From contig CM040749.1 in the NCBI GenBank assembly GCA_022829145.1, forward strand, positions 20,545,987-20,609,986: a stretch of 64,000 nt of DNA, in the 5' to 3' direction. The notes below the pieces were generated by a model. That model ran no database searches. It had not been told where the DNA came from and was given only the letters and a program-made list of their open reading frames with translations. Shown here piece after piece: positions 12,480-25,942 of this stretch. Source of the stretch: Albula goreensis. Its lineage: Eukaryota > Chordata > Actinopteri > Albuliformes > Albulidae. Numbering within the stretch: the first letter of the stretch is position 1; each line of letters starts with the position of its first letter. A program made the position numbers and the translations under genes.

Positions 12480-13600
12480 ACCCACCTCTATCCCCCTACC
12501 CCAGTGCACCCTGGCCACAGACTTTCCCTTCCCTCCTGTTCTCCGTTTTTTCCCCAGCCCTTTCACACTGGTCCTGGAGAGGAGAGGGCAGACCACGAGG
12601 ATGACCACAATGACGAGAAGACATCTACAGCTTCCGTCTGTCTTTCACCTCTTCATCATCCCAGCGTTCTTTTCTCAGCAACAGCAACAATCCAAGTCTG
12701 TGCGAGGCAGCTTTTGCAGGACTCAATGCTTTTGTAACCTCAGAGCAATCCTCATTGTTGAATTTGGAGAAGCGAAAGCCGTATAGCTACAAGTAATGCA
12801 AAAACAAAACACTTTTTTTTTCTCGGGGGATCACTTGTATGAACCTGTTCAAAACATTTTGAAATTTCACAGATCCTTGAATTGCCCTTAAGAGCAGTGA
12901 GCTTTTTAATGTTTGTACTTTTCCACAAAAGAATGTGAAGTTAACTTTAAGAAAATAATGTATGTATTAAGAAACCCACCTCAGGCCCAATAAATGGCTG
13001 AAGTTTTCCATTTTGATTTTTTAAAATCCTATATTGAAAGTGATGTATTGAAAGAACTTGTATTGTACTTTGTCCTTTAGCTTGAACTAGTGAATGAAGT
13101 TAGATGGCTGAATTTAGGCTTCCAAGTAAAAATATGGGACATTTCCTTTTCACAGGTTCATCAAGATGTTTTGTATTTTGCGTTTTTCTCATGGAAATGA
13201 GAATATTAAATGCTACATGTAGTTTTCCCAAGGTATAAAATAGATATTGAATGTTATATCAATGCAGTTAAAGGTAGTTACCTTTATTTTTATTAAAGGA
13301 AAAATGTCCATATCAGTGTGTTGTGCATTACACTGTAAACTCCTATAAATGTTGCTGATTTAAATTTTACAAAACGAACTGCCCTAGAAGCACTTATCTG
13401 TCTAGGGTATGTGTGTATGTATGTCATTTTCCTTTTTTTCATTATTAGGACATAATTAGTGTGTGCTATATAGATCTTTGTTTGATTCCATTCCATGGAA
13501 ATTACAGGTATGTTGTACATACTGCCAACAATTGTCTTGCAAGTTGAGGCCTACCTTTACTATGAGACTATAAATAAAACTATTTTATCCTTTACTGGTG
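12480..13600 (+). other. max: max 3' UTR with polyadenylation signals
   Basis: About 1.1 kb after the TAG stop carries no other gene. AATAAA occurs at 12989-12994 and at 13573-13578. The second is followed by a GT-rich stretch (GTGTGCTGAGTGTGTG) and is the likelier main cleavage site, near 13600; the first could give a shorter transcript. Confidence 0.6.
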
Positions 13601-14219
13601 TGCTGAGTGTGTGATTCTTGCTCTTTATTGTTTTGGGCCCGACTGGTGTGATAATACCACAAATGTAGAGAAACGGTAATTGCATAGACCTGTGTAGTAC
13701 ATGGCAGCACATTGTAAGGTAGAATCATTTCAGCAAGCAGGATTTGAGCCTTTTCACAGCATTTACAGACTCAACATCACCTGGAGTTACGCTCTGGTAT
13801 ACTGGAATTGAAGACCATGAGTATTTGGAATTCAATTTCCAATATGCTGATATCTTTTAACTTGCTGGTATGTTTACCTTGAATCTACTGTTCTTATTGT
13901 TTGGATGGTTTGATATTGTGTCTTTGTATGAGCAACAGTTATTGCAACTGTTGTGCTGGTGTATTTTATATCGTATGATCTGAGGCAATGATGCTTTGCA
14001 GTCATAAAAAACATTTGGTCTCTGCTCATGGATGCAAAGTAGCAGCAACACGTAATTCACAATAGAGTGGTCTGTGGTTATGATACCCGAGTCCCAAAAC
14101 TTTGAGGGATGTCCAAAACACAGTGTTTACCTAGATCTATGAACATCAAATACCATTGAAAGATGGTATCTATTTCATACAATAGTTGCTGCAATATCAC
14201 CAATGGCAAGGCACTGAGG

Positions 14220-14664
14220 GATAAACATGGTGGCATGTTTTTTTTTTTTTTTTTTTTTATTAGCGAATGTTAATTTGAGTGAGAGTGCCAATTACATCAG
14301 CTTTGTTCATGTACATGTTTAGTGTGCAACTAAATGGAGTTCAGAGCATAATTCCATATCTGAAGAGCAGGGAGGAATGGACACAAAAGTTTCAGTATTG
14401 TACTAAGACCTAATGCTGATACAGGTGAATTGATTCCAGAAGTTTGATTTTTAAGACCTGCTAAAAAAAACAAAAAAAAAAACAGCATTTTTCCCAAGAT
14501 TGTCTCTGTCACCATCTTGGCGATAAAGCCGGAGTCCTTTAGTGCAGTCATTCAAATAAAGGGTCCAAAATACTGAGATGAAGCCTTGAAACTCCCAGCT
14601 CCAGATGACAGTACCTTCTGTCATACACAGTTTGCAAATAGAGAAAAGAACGTTTCCGTTGTAA
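14220..14664 (-). other. fntb: Probable fntb 3' UTR
   Basis: On the minus strand the sequence after the fntb stop runs to an AATAAA (plus-strand TTTATT at 14256-14261), followed at once by a run of about 18 A (plus-strand T run to about 14239). The hexamer could be the real signal, or it could belong to a simple A-rich run. Between this and the max 3' end (about 13.6-14.2 kb) I see nothing. Confidence 0.4.
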
Positions 14665-17600
14665 TTATGATGGGTTGGTCGCTACTTTGCTTTGTTGTGG
14701 GACTGGCAACATCTGAAAGTGTTCAAGGGCTTGAGCCACTTTCTCTGGACAAATGTTGTAGACAGGGTGAGTTGGTGTCTGGCAATATTGAGAAAAAAAT
14801 TCATACAAGTCATATTTCAAAAGTTAAAAACATGAGTTATTCCTGGAATCAGGACTAAAGCCATAAACAGAGAATGCTTTTCATCAAACATTACTGTTCA
14901 CTACCACTAGATGCCAGTGTTGAATATCAAGCAATTGTTCACAGACACTGCAGATACCAGTGAACCTGTGTAAATTGTGGTAGATGTATATGACTGTTTC
15001 CAAACAGGATTACTCAAGAGGCAGCATATATGTGAACTGGACTCAACTGAAAAGATGAAGCCATTATTGTGTCTGCCTTGTAAAGTGAATGTCATATATA
15101 TTTTGTGCTTAGACATTAGATTCAGCAGATACTTCAGCAGTCATCAATAGCCCTGTTGCTTTCACACTGGGATTCTCCTTACCAGTTTGTTCTCGTCTTT
15201 GCCAAGAATGAGTTCATGGTGGAAATCCATGCTTCTAAAGTGCTGAGCTACAGACAGCCCGCTCAGGCAATAACAGGTGTGATAGAAGTCTCTTGATCTG
15301 AAATGACAAAGAGCCCTGGCATTGTGAGAATAGCACCGTCTTCCCATGTAAGCTACAGCTATTTGAATCCCTAATTATATCTGAGATTCCATGTCACCCT
15401 CTCAACAGTATTAATCTAACACAGAGCACATGTAAAATGACAGGCTTACTCACAAGTGGGTGCAGCTTGAGTGTGACTGCTGGGTCTCATTCAGGCTTGC
15501 CAAGCACATTAATAATGCATAGGAGCCAGTGACAGTCTTGTGAGGATGGAAATTAAAGCTTTGACATGTGTGCGTGTGTATGGCAGTGTGAGCGGTGATA
15601 TTTTAAGGAGTCACTCACTTGCCAGGCTTGTCCAGCAGGCCGCCAGTGGGGTTCTGGCAGCAGAGCAGTATGTACTCCTGCAGGGCCTGCTGCTCAAACA
15701 TCCAGCTCTTGGTGCTGAGAGTTGGGTCTCCTGTAAAGACAGTGTGCATCACAAGTTCTGGAGATGGGCACTACGGCAATCTCTGTCCCATCCCAGACAT
15801 TACATTTTAGAAAAGAAGGAGTTTTTAGGAGTGTGCAAGTTTGCTAGGAGGGGTTCTCACAGGTAAATCTTTTCTTTGGAGGCAGGGGTTCTTACAATAG
15901 GGTTTACATGTTTATAGGAGGGTCTCTCTAAGAGTGGTCATGTGACAGTAGCTAACAGACACAAAGGAACTTCCTATGGAGGGTAAGTGAGGGCACTTAC
16001 CTTCCCTGAAGAGAGCATGGTGGAGCAGGGGGAGCAGTCCAGCCTGCCAGAAGGAGTAGCACCCATCTACCAACTTGTTACAACGCCCCTGGAAACCACC
16101 TTCAAACCGCATCTGCCTGTAGGCCACCCAACGCTGAGAGACAACAGGGACCAATAGTTACAGAGCCAGGTAGCCAGCGCAGGAAGTGGGATTATTATTC
16201 TTTTACTAATTATACTAGTACTTTCAGTACCAAAGTGGGAATTCATATAAGAAATATGTTTCAATGACATAATATTCTATCTATAAAATAGTGTGACATG
16301 GTGGATTGCACAGCAGAGCATTTAAAGTAAAAACAATCAAGACAAAGTATCTTAAACCCTGCTGTCATTCAATAACTCAGAGTCTTCCTGAAAGCCTGAT
16401 TAAAAATGGGCTTTCCCTCTGTACAGCATCCTCTTTCATAATTACTCAGCCAACACTTTTCATGGCAGTTGTGCAACATTAAAATATCTTTGCACCAGAC
16501 AGTTATTTCCTGTCTATTAAATAGAGTCGTTTTGGGAGCTGGATTTAAGGATGTCATTCAAGGAAAATGTCAGTGAAATTCCTTGTGGGTTTATTAAACC
16601 CAACCTGGCTGATGTTCTGTTATAAGGTGTGCAGTTGTTCCTTGCTGTCCAATCAGGTTGGCTACATAAACTGCAGTCACAGCCAGGCCTCCTGTCTGGA
16701 TGCTTTTTCATCTCACACATCATGCCTGGTTTACATGCTGCCTCCAGTATGTCCAACTATCTTACGAGTTCCTAACCTTTCTCAGCTTTTGCACTAGACT
16801 CGAGTCTATGGCTGACTTAATTACTAATCACATACAGGATAAGGCAGTGGTTTGGTGATGAAGCAGTTCTAGAGCAGTATATTAATTTGTAGCTTTTCAA
16901 CATTGCTTTCAACATACCTCTGGACATTGGCAACAATCAAGAGAACACTTTCACAACACTGAAACTACCATTGGTCATCTATACAAATAATAATTTCATG
17001 GCAGATCCTTTTTTCCATAAGGCCATTATGGCAAACAGAACACCAGGGTAAAAACAAGAGTATTTACAGGGGGTACCAGAACCAGAAATGGGATATTCAG
17101 TGCAAAACAGTATAAAATGTTGTAGATGTAGTTCTATACTGTATATTACATGTGAGATTGACTTACATGTATGTATGAAAAACTTGTTGACTTACTAACA
17201 AGGATTTGAGGTTAAGCATGTGCTCCTTCCTGAGGATGACCATGGCTGCCAATCCACAGAAGGTATAGCCTCCATGAGCTTCCAGCCCTGGAACTCCCCC
17301 CAGACCTCCCTCCCAGTTTTGACAGCTGTGAGGCCAGAGGAGAACACATTATGGAGACCATCCTCATGCAAAGAGGAGAATCTACATAGTAATGTCCACA
17401 GCAACACTTATATTGAAAGCAGAGAAACAGTATGACTGTGTAGATGCTCACATAATTGCCATACAGAATTAATATACATTTTTTTAATGCCAGACCCATG
17501 TCAAGTAATAGGATTATCAAAAAAGTGGATTTATTGTGGTGCTTTATTCTCATATTTTATCTTTTTCAAGCTCTGTCTTCAGTGGGTTTTTACATTCATT

Positions 17601-20600
17601 GTAAACAGGATACCACATTAGCTTAGTATTCTTATCTTAAACTAAAATGCTTAGTCCTATTTCTTCATTTACGGCCAGATTTATCCAAGCTTTCAACACA
17701 TGTTAAAATTTTTGCACACAGAATTTCAGTGACATGATTTATGATTAAAGCAAACAAACTACCTCAACCAGTCACATACCCAACCTTTCAGCAAATGTAT
17801 GTACCACATTCTTTCATAAATCAGGCCCTTAAAGTTATGTTGAACAGAGGGAACAGAGCTTCAGCTTCCCTCACCGGACAATCCAGCTGGGGGTTCCCTC
17901 AAACACCTTCGGAATGGGGATGTTGGTCAGAGATGCCACAGAGGCAGCACAGTACGCACTCCTGCAATACATAAAAAGATTCCAGTGTCCAGATCTCCAG
18001 TTACAGACCAATGAAGAATCTTTGGGCTAGAAATGTCCCCATGTGTCCAAGTCAACATAAGACTATGTTCAAAATTATACATTAAACTTGGCTGCTTCAG
18101 TACACCAATCATACCTCAAGACAGTCAATGACATTGATATCTAAGCCCTTATCAATGCTTAATTGTTTTTCTTTCCAATTATATGATTTTTCCATGAATA
18201 GCAAACACAGATAATCTGGGTGTGTGCTTCATAAGACTGTGAGTAATTGTTTGTGCTGGAGAGGCCTAGACAGTTGGATTGCCGTCCTGGCATCTGCTTC
18301 AGATCAGATGGCAGTGGGGGACAATGCACCATTCTCTTGCGGGCAGATCTGACAGAGGATTCCCTCAGTGCCTAGTGCCGCCCAGTGCCTGGTGCATGCC
18401 ACTCCCCTGGGACACCTGCTGGACACATTCAGTAATGCCTGCAAGCTTTAAAATGTCACTGTTGCAAGTGACCGTCCACTTGTTATGTTTCTGTGTGTCA
18501 GTGAGGAACTGTCCTTTCCTGAAGAGGGAGCTTCATCTGTGACTGGCACACACCTGATGTCCACTTCTCCGCCCACATGCATCACAAAGGAGCCATCTGG
18601 CTGCTTCACAGAGAACAGGAAATCAAGGAGTTTCTCTCTGAGGGAGTGAAGGAACAGGCAGTCAGTCTAAGAATCCTGAAGGTCTAACCACTGTCAAATC
18701 ATGAAAAAGCATACTTAATATAAAATGGAATGGTAAAGAAACATGATGAAGCACCGTTTGGTGGACAGAAACAACAGTTAGAGAATTATAATTTATACTG
18801 TATTTTCTGCATCTCTCCTTGCATTGGATATGAATGGATTGATTCTAAGATGAATTCATTCACAAGCAGTGATCTCTGTTGCTCCAACTTTCATGGAGTC
18901 AGTGATTTTACTCACAGTACAAGCCTCTTCTCTACCTGTCAATGATGTTGTATGCCTCCTGTGTGCCAATGATGCACAGAGCATTGACAGCAGCATATGT
19001 AGGTGCCAGGTGGGCTTGCTGACCCGGGCCTCCACCAAACCCTCCCGTTGGGCTCTGACATCTGGCTAGAAACTTGCAGACGCTGGAACACATTTGGTGA
19101 GTAGCAGTCATGTCACTGGCCCACTCCACCCACAGTGCCCACCTATCCCCACATACACAATACATTCACCCCCAAAAAAAAAAAAAAAAAACTCTATGAA
19201 TGAGGACTACTCCATCTCAAAATTGAAATGTTTGTCTTTATAGCCAGTGCAGATACAGACCCAACTTAACCATATTTGAGCTCTCTTTGTTTTAAAATAA
19301 TCATGAGTGGTTAAAGCAAGTTTATACATGAACAGTCAGTGATACTGGGGATTGCTGCAGGATCACGCAGTTAGAGTCTGTGAGTATCAATAAACACAGC
19401 AAGGTGGGATGTCAGAGGCCTATGCCCTGAATTGAATGTGTATAATGTTCATGGAACGCACTAATCTGAGCTACAATCTTTCAAAGGAGGACGAAGGGGC
19501 AGTTGGCTGCACCCGCCAGTACTCACTCTGAAGATAAGGGGGTGGGCACGTGCTCATTCAGCAGCTCCAGGCTGTGTAGGATCCAATAGCAGAGCCAGGG
19601 GCGGCTGGCATCAAGACACTGGACAGGAAAACACAGAATCAGCTTTTACTTTCATATAGATCTGGCCAGGAGCACACACGCTCCAAGCAAACCCAAACCG
19701 GAAAATAGACAATAGACCAAATGGTCTCTTTTTTTAGTAGTACATAAAGTTCCTTCAGAATAAAAATGGAAATGAGGTCTTGTGAGTATGCCTACAGAAA
19801 TTTTTCCCCCTCTTAAATGCTTGCTCAGACTGCATGCAAAGCAGTCCTTGCCCAATTGCATTTACATTTGCTTCTATCTTACAACACTGGCAGTGCATAC
19901 CTCGTAAGAATCTGAAAGGTTTTGCAAGCCTTTCTTCAAATAGATGTAGTGCTGCTGCCGGAGCAATGTAGGCCTAGAGAAGTCAGCCCTAAAGAGACAG
20001 AGAGTCAGTTAAGGGTGCGAAAAGATGGGAAGGACACTGAGGAGACTCATTACAAGCTCTGATCCCATCATTCCCTTTTAACCGTTAGGGTTCAAACCCA
20101 GTGTGTGACACAAGGAGATGTTGCCAATGGGGCTACAGTGAAATTGGCTCCCCGTCTGCCAGCCTTAGCTGGTAGGATGGAATGATGGGTCTGGATTGGA
20201 TGGCGAGAGTGTACTAAACAGGCAGATCCAATTACAGTGACAAGACAGGACCTTATGCAGACAGCCTGAGGTTTACTCTGTCACTTGAGAGTGTTCAGTC
20301 AGAGTGGCTGACTACTACTGCATGCCATGGTACAACTACTCTTGTGCAATATTTACTCTTACATGAAAAAAAAATGCAGATGTCTTTTTAGCAAAGGAGA
20401 GCTGAACATCCTAATACATATTGTCAGCATGTATGTGGAGCCTTTCACAAAGTGTAGGATCGAGAATTACGTTTTTTTTTTATTGTGGTTTAATTCTAAC
20501 AGGTGTCCTAGGAAACCAAAGCTCATGGTCTATAATAATGAGCATGAGTCAGACTTCCCTGCCGCCCCCACTCTGAAGTTCAAGAAAGCACATTAAAGAT

Positions 20601-23600
20601 CACCCCCTCTGCAGCAGAAACCTTGCCATGGTTTGTCATGTCAGACACTGAGATGGCTGACCTAGTTAATTAGATGGGCTTTATGTAAACTGGAGCTACC
20701 CAGTCATGGATCAGTTGCCCACTTCACAGGCCCTGCTCCTCAGACACTCAGCTTTCTAAAGCAATCACATCTGGAGGATTAGGATGTTGTAAGGTAACAG
20801 AGTGCATCACTTCAGTAGGTCTCACTGAATCTCTCACTTTTCACACAAGTATTTGGTTAGAAATATATTTTGTCCTGTCACAAATGAATTACTTAAAAAT
20901 ATCACAGGGCTTGTAATGCACAAATTTGCCAACACCCAATGACGGCATGTATGGTATCTCATTCTATAATAATTTGTTCCTAGACCTGGGTTTGTGATAA
21001 TGATATCCGTATTTCACAAAATAAGATATTGTAAATCACGATTCCAGCTCTGATTATATGATTTGAATGTATACAGTATATTCAAGTACTTGTACACTTC
21101 TGGTTGAAAAAGGTTGTTATTACACACAACTAACTAATGCAGAACATGAAATGACTTACTGTGGTATTGAGTGGTTTAGCCATTGAGCTCTGATTACTTC
21201 TTGAATAGTCTCTTCAACCTTTTTCTAAATGACATAAAACACACAGGACTCAGGTGTGCAAAACTACCAGTGAAAACAGTGTTTGAAAGAATAAGCCACA
21301 AAATAATACCGTGCAGTTATAACTGGATTATATAACAGTTAAAATGGATTTTGTACAATTTATGTCACACTAACTCAGAGAAGAAAACCCTTATGTGGTT
21401 ATTACTCCTTCAATCATGTCAAACGTATTCCAGACCTGTGCTTCTTTTAACAAGCTATCACTACCCTTGATTTTGCAGTGATCACTTGGGTGACTCTGGA
21501 GGATGATGAAGAGAGCACAGTTTAAAAGCTTGCACAATGCAAAACAAACTTTTTTAGTGATATACACAACACAAGCAAAGGCCTAGTTGAATACAGAAGC
21601 ATAATTAAAAAAGGAAATGGATTGATAGAGATAGACTAGTTTGATAGAGATATCATTTAGGCTAATCACAAGTTAGCTGTACCTACGTACCTAATGTAAC
21701 TGACATTTATATGTTTCCTCATTTTTGTGGAAGCAGCAACACAAGGCAGGTCACAAGAACACTAAAATTTAAATAGGCTAATTTGTACTTCTTTTGTATG
21801 TATTTGGATCTATTTTTTGTGTCATACCCACCCCTAACTTTAAAGGTGAAAGGGAGCAATGGAGTGGTCTGTAAATGCAAAGTGTCCCTTTAAAGCAATG
21901 CATAAACATTCAAGATAGACTGTACAGCTCCACATTATTAATAATAATTAAGTTACACACTGTGGGCACGCTTGTGTCATTTTCACCTGGGAAATGTCTA
22001 TGCTGATCTAATACCCATTACTCACAGACAGGGGATAATATAGTCTATTCTTTTTGCCATAGAAGGAATTAACATCCTGTCTGTACCCAAGTTTAGCAAC
22101 ATGAAATAAACTTGTTGCTTTAAAAACATAAGATCACAAAGACAGATAGACATTTTTACACTACAAAATGTAGTTTTGATCTAAAATACATTTTACTGCT
22201 TATTGGTTGTCTTTGGGAACAAGAGAAAGGTTAGAGAACCAAGTCTTTAAACCAACAGTAACATTTACTTCAATATTTCAACCACCCAACATAGAAGGTT
22301 AGTGAGGGTTTATGAATATGCATAAAAGAAACTCTCCCTTGACCTGTAATTGAAAGACTTAATGAAATAGACTAAATAGAATACACAGCAGTGGAAAATA
22401 GTTTTCCCCTGCAACCCTTTCCTTACCACACATAACATCACAACCAGTCAGTCAGAAATCCGTAACACCACTGATGTTAGCTCGAGATAAGCTCAGTCAG
22501 TGGACTGAATGAATACTGCTAAAGATCAACAAACCATCTCAAAGGATGGACAGAAAGAGTTTCACTGTGCAAGTAGACACAATCTGTTAATTCTACGGAA
22601 ATTGTAAAACATTCATGAAGTGCGTATTCCATTAAATACACAATCCCTTTGGGGTTGACTGAAACCATTATTCACCACTTTAAATGCAACGCTGTTTTGT
22701 TTACAGGATGTTACTTTGACAGCCAAATGAGGAAACCCAGCCTAAGGCGCCCTAAACTTAAAGTTAAATCACGTCATACGTCTGACAGTGACACCTGGTA
22801 ACGCTCACCCCATTAAACCTAACATCTTTTAGTCAAGGTTTGACTGTAACGGGATAGTGATGTAACGATTATTGAAGTGGACTGAACAGCTTCTTTTTCC
22901 TTGTTTATCATGGCTAAGGTTGAATTTACCGCCAGTTTTAAATGACTTACACTTTGGAATGCTTTAGATTGTGACATAAAATTCGTTTCAAAAATACAAT
23001 CCATAAATTCTGTACTTACTTATCCTAGCTTGTTAACATTACCGTAATCGCTTGAAGTTAATGACCAAAACTCCGGTCTGAGCAATGCTCTTTTCAACAT
23101 CTTATATAGCATCTTCACTATACAGTAACCGGTGTCTTCAGTCATTAGGTTAAAAGGCTAGCTATTCTAGCGGTCTCTGGAATAAGAGCCATTGGCTCTA
23201 ATCACTGACTAAACCCTAACGTTATTACATTAAGTAGACCAATGATTTAAGATTTACCGACTAAATGGGTAAATCTGAAGTTTCTGTTGCAAGATGTAAA
23301 CTCGTGTAACTAAATTTGAAAGCTTGGTCTCTGAATTTAAAAACAACTCCAGTCTTAGTGCTCTTTCAACGAGAGCTTAAACTGTTAGCAATACAACGAG
23401 AACAGCTAACAACCCTAAACATAATCGCGATCGCTTCGACCAAACACTCAAGCATGCTACCGCCACTGCTTAAACCTACGGTTAATTTGGCCAACGAATA
23501 GGAGAGCTACCTGTTGAACCGACGTGACCGTTTCCACATTGTCGTCTTTAAATAAGTCCAAATTGTGTTTTTCACCAAAATACCGTTGTGACAATGTTGT

Positions 23601-23615
23601 GAAAGTTTCCTCCAT
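14665..23615 (-). CDS. fntb: Protein farnesyltransferase subunit beta
   Basis: Catalytic beta subunit of farnesyltransferase, which with FNTA attaches farnesyl to the Cys of C-terminal CaaX boxes (Ras, lamins) in the cytosol. Minus-strand exons, in order: 23615-23512 (the last exon base is 23511), 21224-21160, 19988-19901, 19618-19527, 19082-18936, 18637-18554, 17961-17875, 17325-17196, 16133-16001, 15730-15619, 15297-15183, 14778-14665. All have GT-AG borders and matching phases, giving 423 residues (human 437; the N-terminus is shorter). Prenyltransferase alpha-alpha barrel repeats are visible: GGFGGGPGQ, QPDGSF, WEGGLGGVPG, FEGGFQGRCNK, GGLLDKPGK. The zinc ligands are present as D289 and C291 (DGCYSFWQ) and H354 (DFYHTCYC), offset by 8 from rat D297/C299/H362. 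The last exon codes TPTHPVYNI, typical of the family. Its start lies head-to-head with rab15, 2.3 kb away. Confidence 0.97.
21225..23511 (-). other. fntb intron 1
   Basis: A 2.3-kb intron without exons or recognised elements. The part nearest the first exon (23150-23420) contains TAGC/GCTAG words and CTAACGTTA at 23216-23224, resembling the cluster in max intron 1. The other fntb introns are 0.1-2.2 kb. They hold only simple runs (such as poly-A at about 19173-19190) and a GGTTCAAACCC word at 20087 that is not part of a foldable tRNA. Confidence 0.5.
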
Positions 23616-25942
23616 AATAATCAATATAAACACAAGCTCAAGAGAAGTGTCAGCTACAAAGTTATCACCAAAGGTTTTACTTCTCCAGCACCCGTTATGA
23701 CAGAATAATATTTCCGACAGAGAGGATAGTGATTGGTGAGAGTGGTAATTACGGCGAGCCAGAAGGGACTCTGTCCAAACATCTTTAAAGCCGATTTAGC
23801 TCCTCACTGAACGCAGTAAATCTTGAAACTGAGGCTTCCTTACGCTCCCTAGCGGTTCAAAGAAACACGTCTGCGGGAAGGAACGTGCCAAAGTGTCTAA
23901 AGCATCACGAGAAGCATGCCTTCACTTACTCTTCCATCTTCCTTTTAAGGACGAGTAGGAGCCAGATTAGTCACATTTGTGCCTATTTATTGTGGTTAGA
24001 TATGTCGGATACTATTTACTAGTTTGGTACATAATTTCGTATTATACCTGCACGACGGTTCCGGCGTTAAATGTTATTGGTTAGCAGGGACATTTTTGTT
24101 TCACCTGAATTTCACAAATGTATTTTGCTGGCCCTACACATTAAACACATTCCGGGGTAAACACGTTCCGTCAAGTTAATGCAATACACCTAGTACAATA
24201 CGACTATTTGTTGTCCATTTGTTTTGTTTTATTAGCTATCATTTCTTACTGAAGTAGATCTACCTATTCATCTGAGCACAAGTATTATATTATCTCTCTT
24301 TGACAAACCTAGTCTATTTGGTTTGATAAGGCATGGGAAAGTAAGCAAAGGTGCTTCAAAGGCAACAATTAGTTTTCATTGTGTGTAGTGCTGCCTTGAC
24401 AAAATGTTTCAGTTCATTGAATACAATAATGACTGTGGAAATAATACATACAAAGATGTTTGCCTATGATCTGGCTCTTCCTTAATTTAAAGACTGTTCT
24501 TACATGAATATAACCTAGTCAATCACAATGTATCAGAGCTTTAGGAGAGTAAAGTATGACGAACAAAAAGTACCAAGCCCAAATGGATTTGAAAAAAATA
24601 ACCCGTGTCATTGAATTTAAATCACATTGGCATGTCTGGATTATATTTTAGAATCATCCTATATAATACGTCTTCTTAAATGTAGATTTGTATTTATCTA
24701 GATATTTGTTGTAAAAAAAATCATAAATAATTAAGTAAACAGATGCTAATCTAAATGTTTACATTTAAAAAATGAAACAAAAAAACTATTATCTCACGTA
24801 CAAACAACACAAACAGCATATATTAATCTACAGATGTCTCTGCCTTTAATTAGAATTTCCAGAGCATCACTACCAAAACAAATAATCTGGCAGCCAGAAA
24901 AGCCATAACAATAAAACTGTATAATGAAAATAATAGCCAATTCTTGTTTTAGGTCTAAAACATAAAATGTAATAAGTTTAATTAAATGACTGTCCATTTG
25001 AAATCATGAATAACATTTTATGGATTCAGACCAATAATCTTTTGATCTCAAACCAGTGTTTATACCCTTGTAGCACTGATAATTCTTGCACTGGCGGTAG
25101 AAATAGTGGGTTCTCTTATTACCTAATTAAATAAACGTACGGTAAATAAAGATATGAATAAATTCATGCATAAAGAAATGTATCGACAAGCATTCAAATA
25201 TTTGTGTTTTTATGCATGGATACGTATTGGGAAAGTAATATAATGCAATATTTTTAACTTCAAAAGTACTATTTGTAGGCACTATTTGTGATGAAGACAT
25301 TTCCTTATCGAAGAAAAGGACTCAGTGTTGTGTAATCAACGGAGAGAAAATTTAGATATTCCTCCTGTACGCAAATAGCAGGCCATCACAAACTACAGTC
25401 ACCAAGCCACCTGTGCTCCGCATTTGGCATCTTCCAGAAAGGTAACGACAGTCGTTAGTTGAATCTTACGATACAAAGCAAATTTAAAACATTTTTTAAC
25501 GCAATTCCAAATTAAGTTGCAACAATACTGCACACGATTTAAGACTTCAGCTGGAATTAAGTAAGGAAAAATATGCTATATCTAGATGGGACATTCAATT
25601 GTTTTGTTCAGGTAGTCTCTCACCCCGCCCCATCTCTCCACCCATTTTAATGCGTTCCTATGATGTAGAAACGACTACGGTTGCAGCATGCATTTGTTTC
25701 TTCACTGGCAGTTGGCAGATATGGTGTGTGCCAGAATTTAGCTTTAAAATTTAACATTTTGCCTTAGAAGAGGAGGCTGATTTAGCGAAGAACGTCTTCT
25801 TCTTGACCTCACGTCCCTTATATGTCGAGATGCAAAAGAGAGCCTTCTTTCTCCGCGCCTGTTTCCGGAGCTGACTGCGAGTGTACATTTCACAGCTAGC
25901 AAGCTAATCACAAACCGCGGCGGCTTTCTAAGGTAGCACACT
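23616..25942. promoter_or_regulatory. Head-to-head intergenic region between fntb and rab15
   Basis: The 2.3 kb between the divergent start codons must hold both promoters. On the fntb side an inverted CCAAT box (ATTGG at 23732-23736) lies about 120 bp before the start codon, with scattered CpG to about 23930. On the rab15 side are a GC box (CCCCGCCCC near 25624-25632) and CpG-bearing sequence from about 25780 to the start codon. The middle (24.2-25.3 kb) is AT-rich and without a feature I can name. Confidence 0.5.

Noticed and set aside
12226-12786. 186-residue plus-strand frame over the last max exon
   Set aside because: Out-of-frame shadow of the MAX C-terminal exon and 3' UTR; no family resemblance.
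15162-15182. fntb ending VRRIPV at an in-frame stop after the 11th exon
   Set aside because: A GTAAGG donor follows the Leu codon and a proper final exon coding TPTHPVYNI, in phase, is found at 14665-14778.
20080-20105. GGGTTCAAACCCAG as a tRNA gene
   Set aside because: Only a B-box-like word; no A box or cloverleaf can be built around it.
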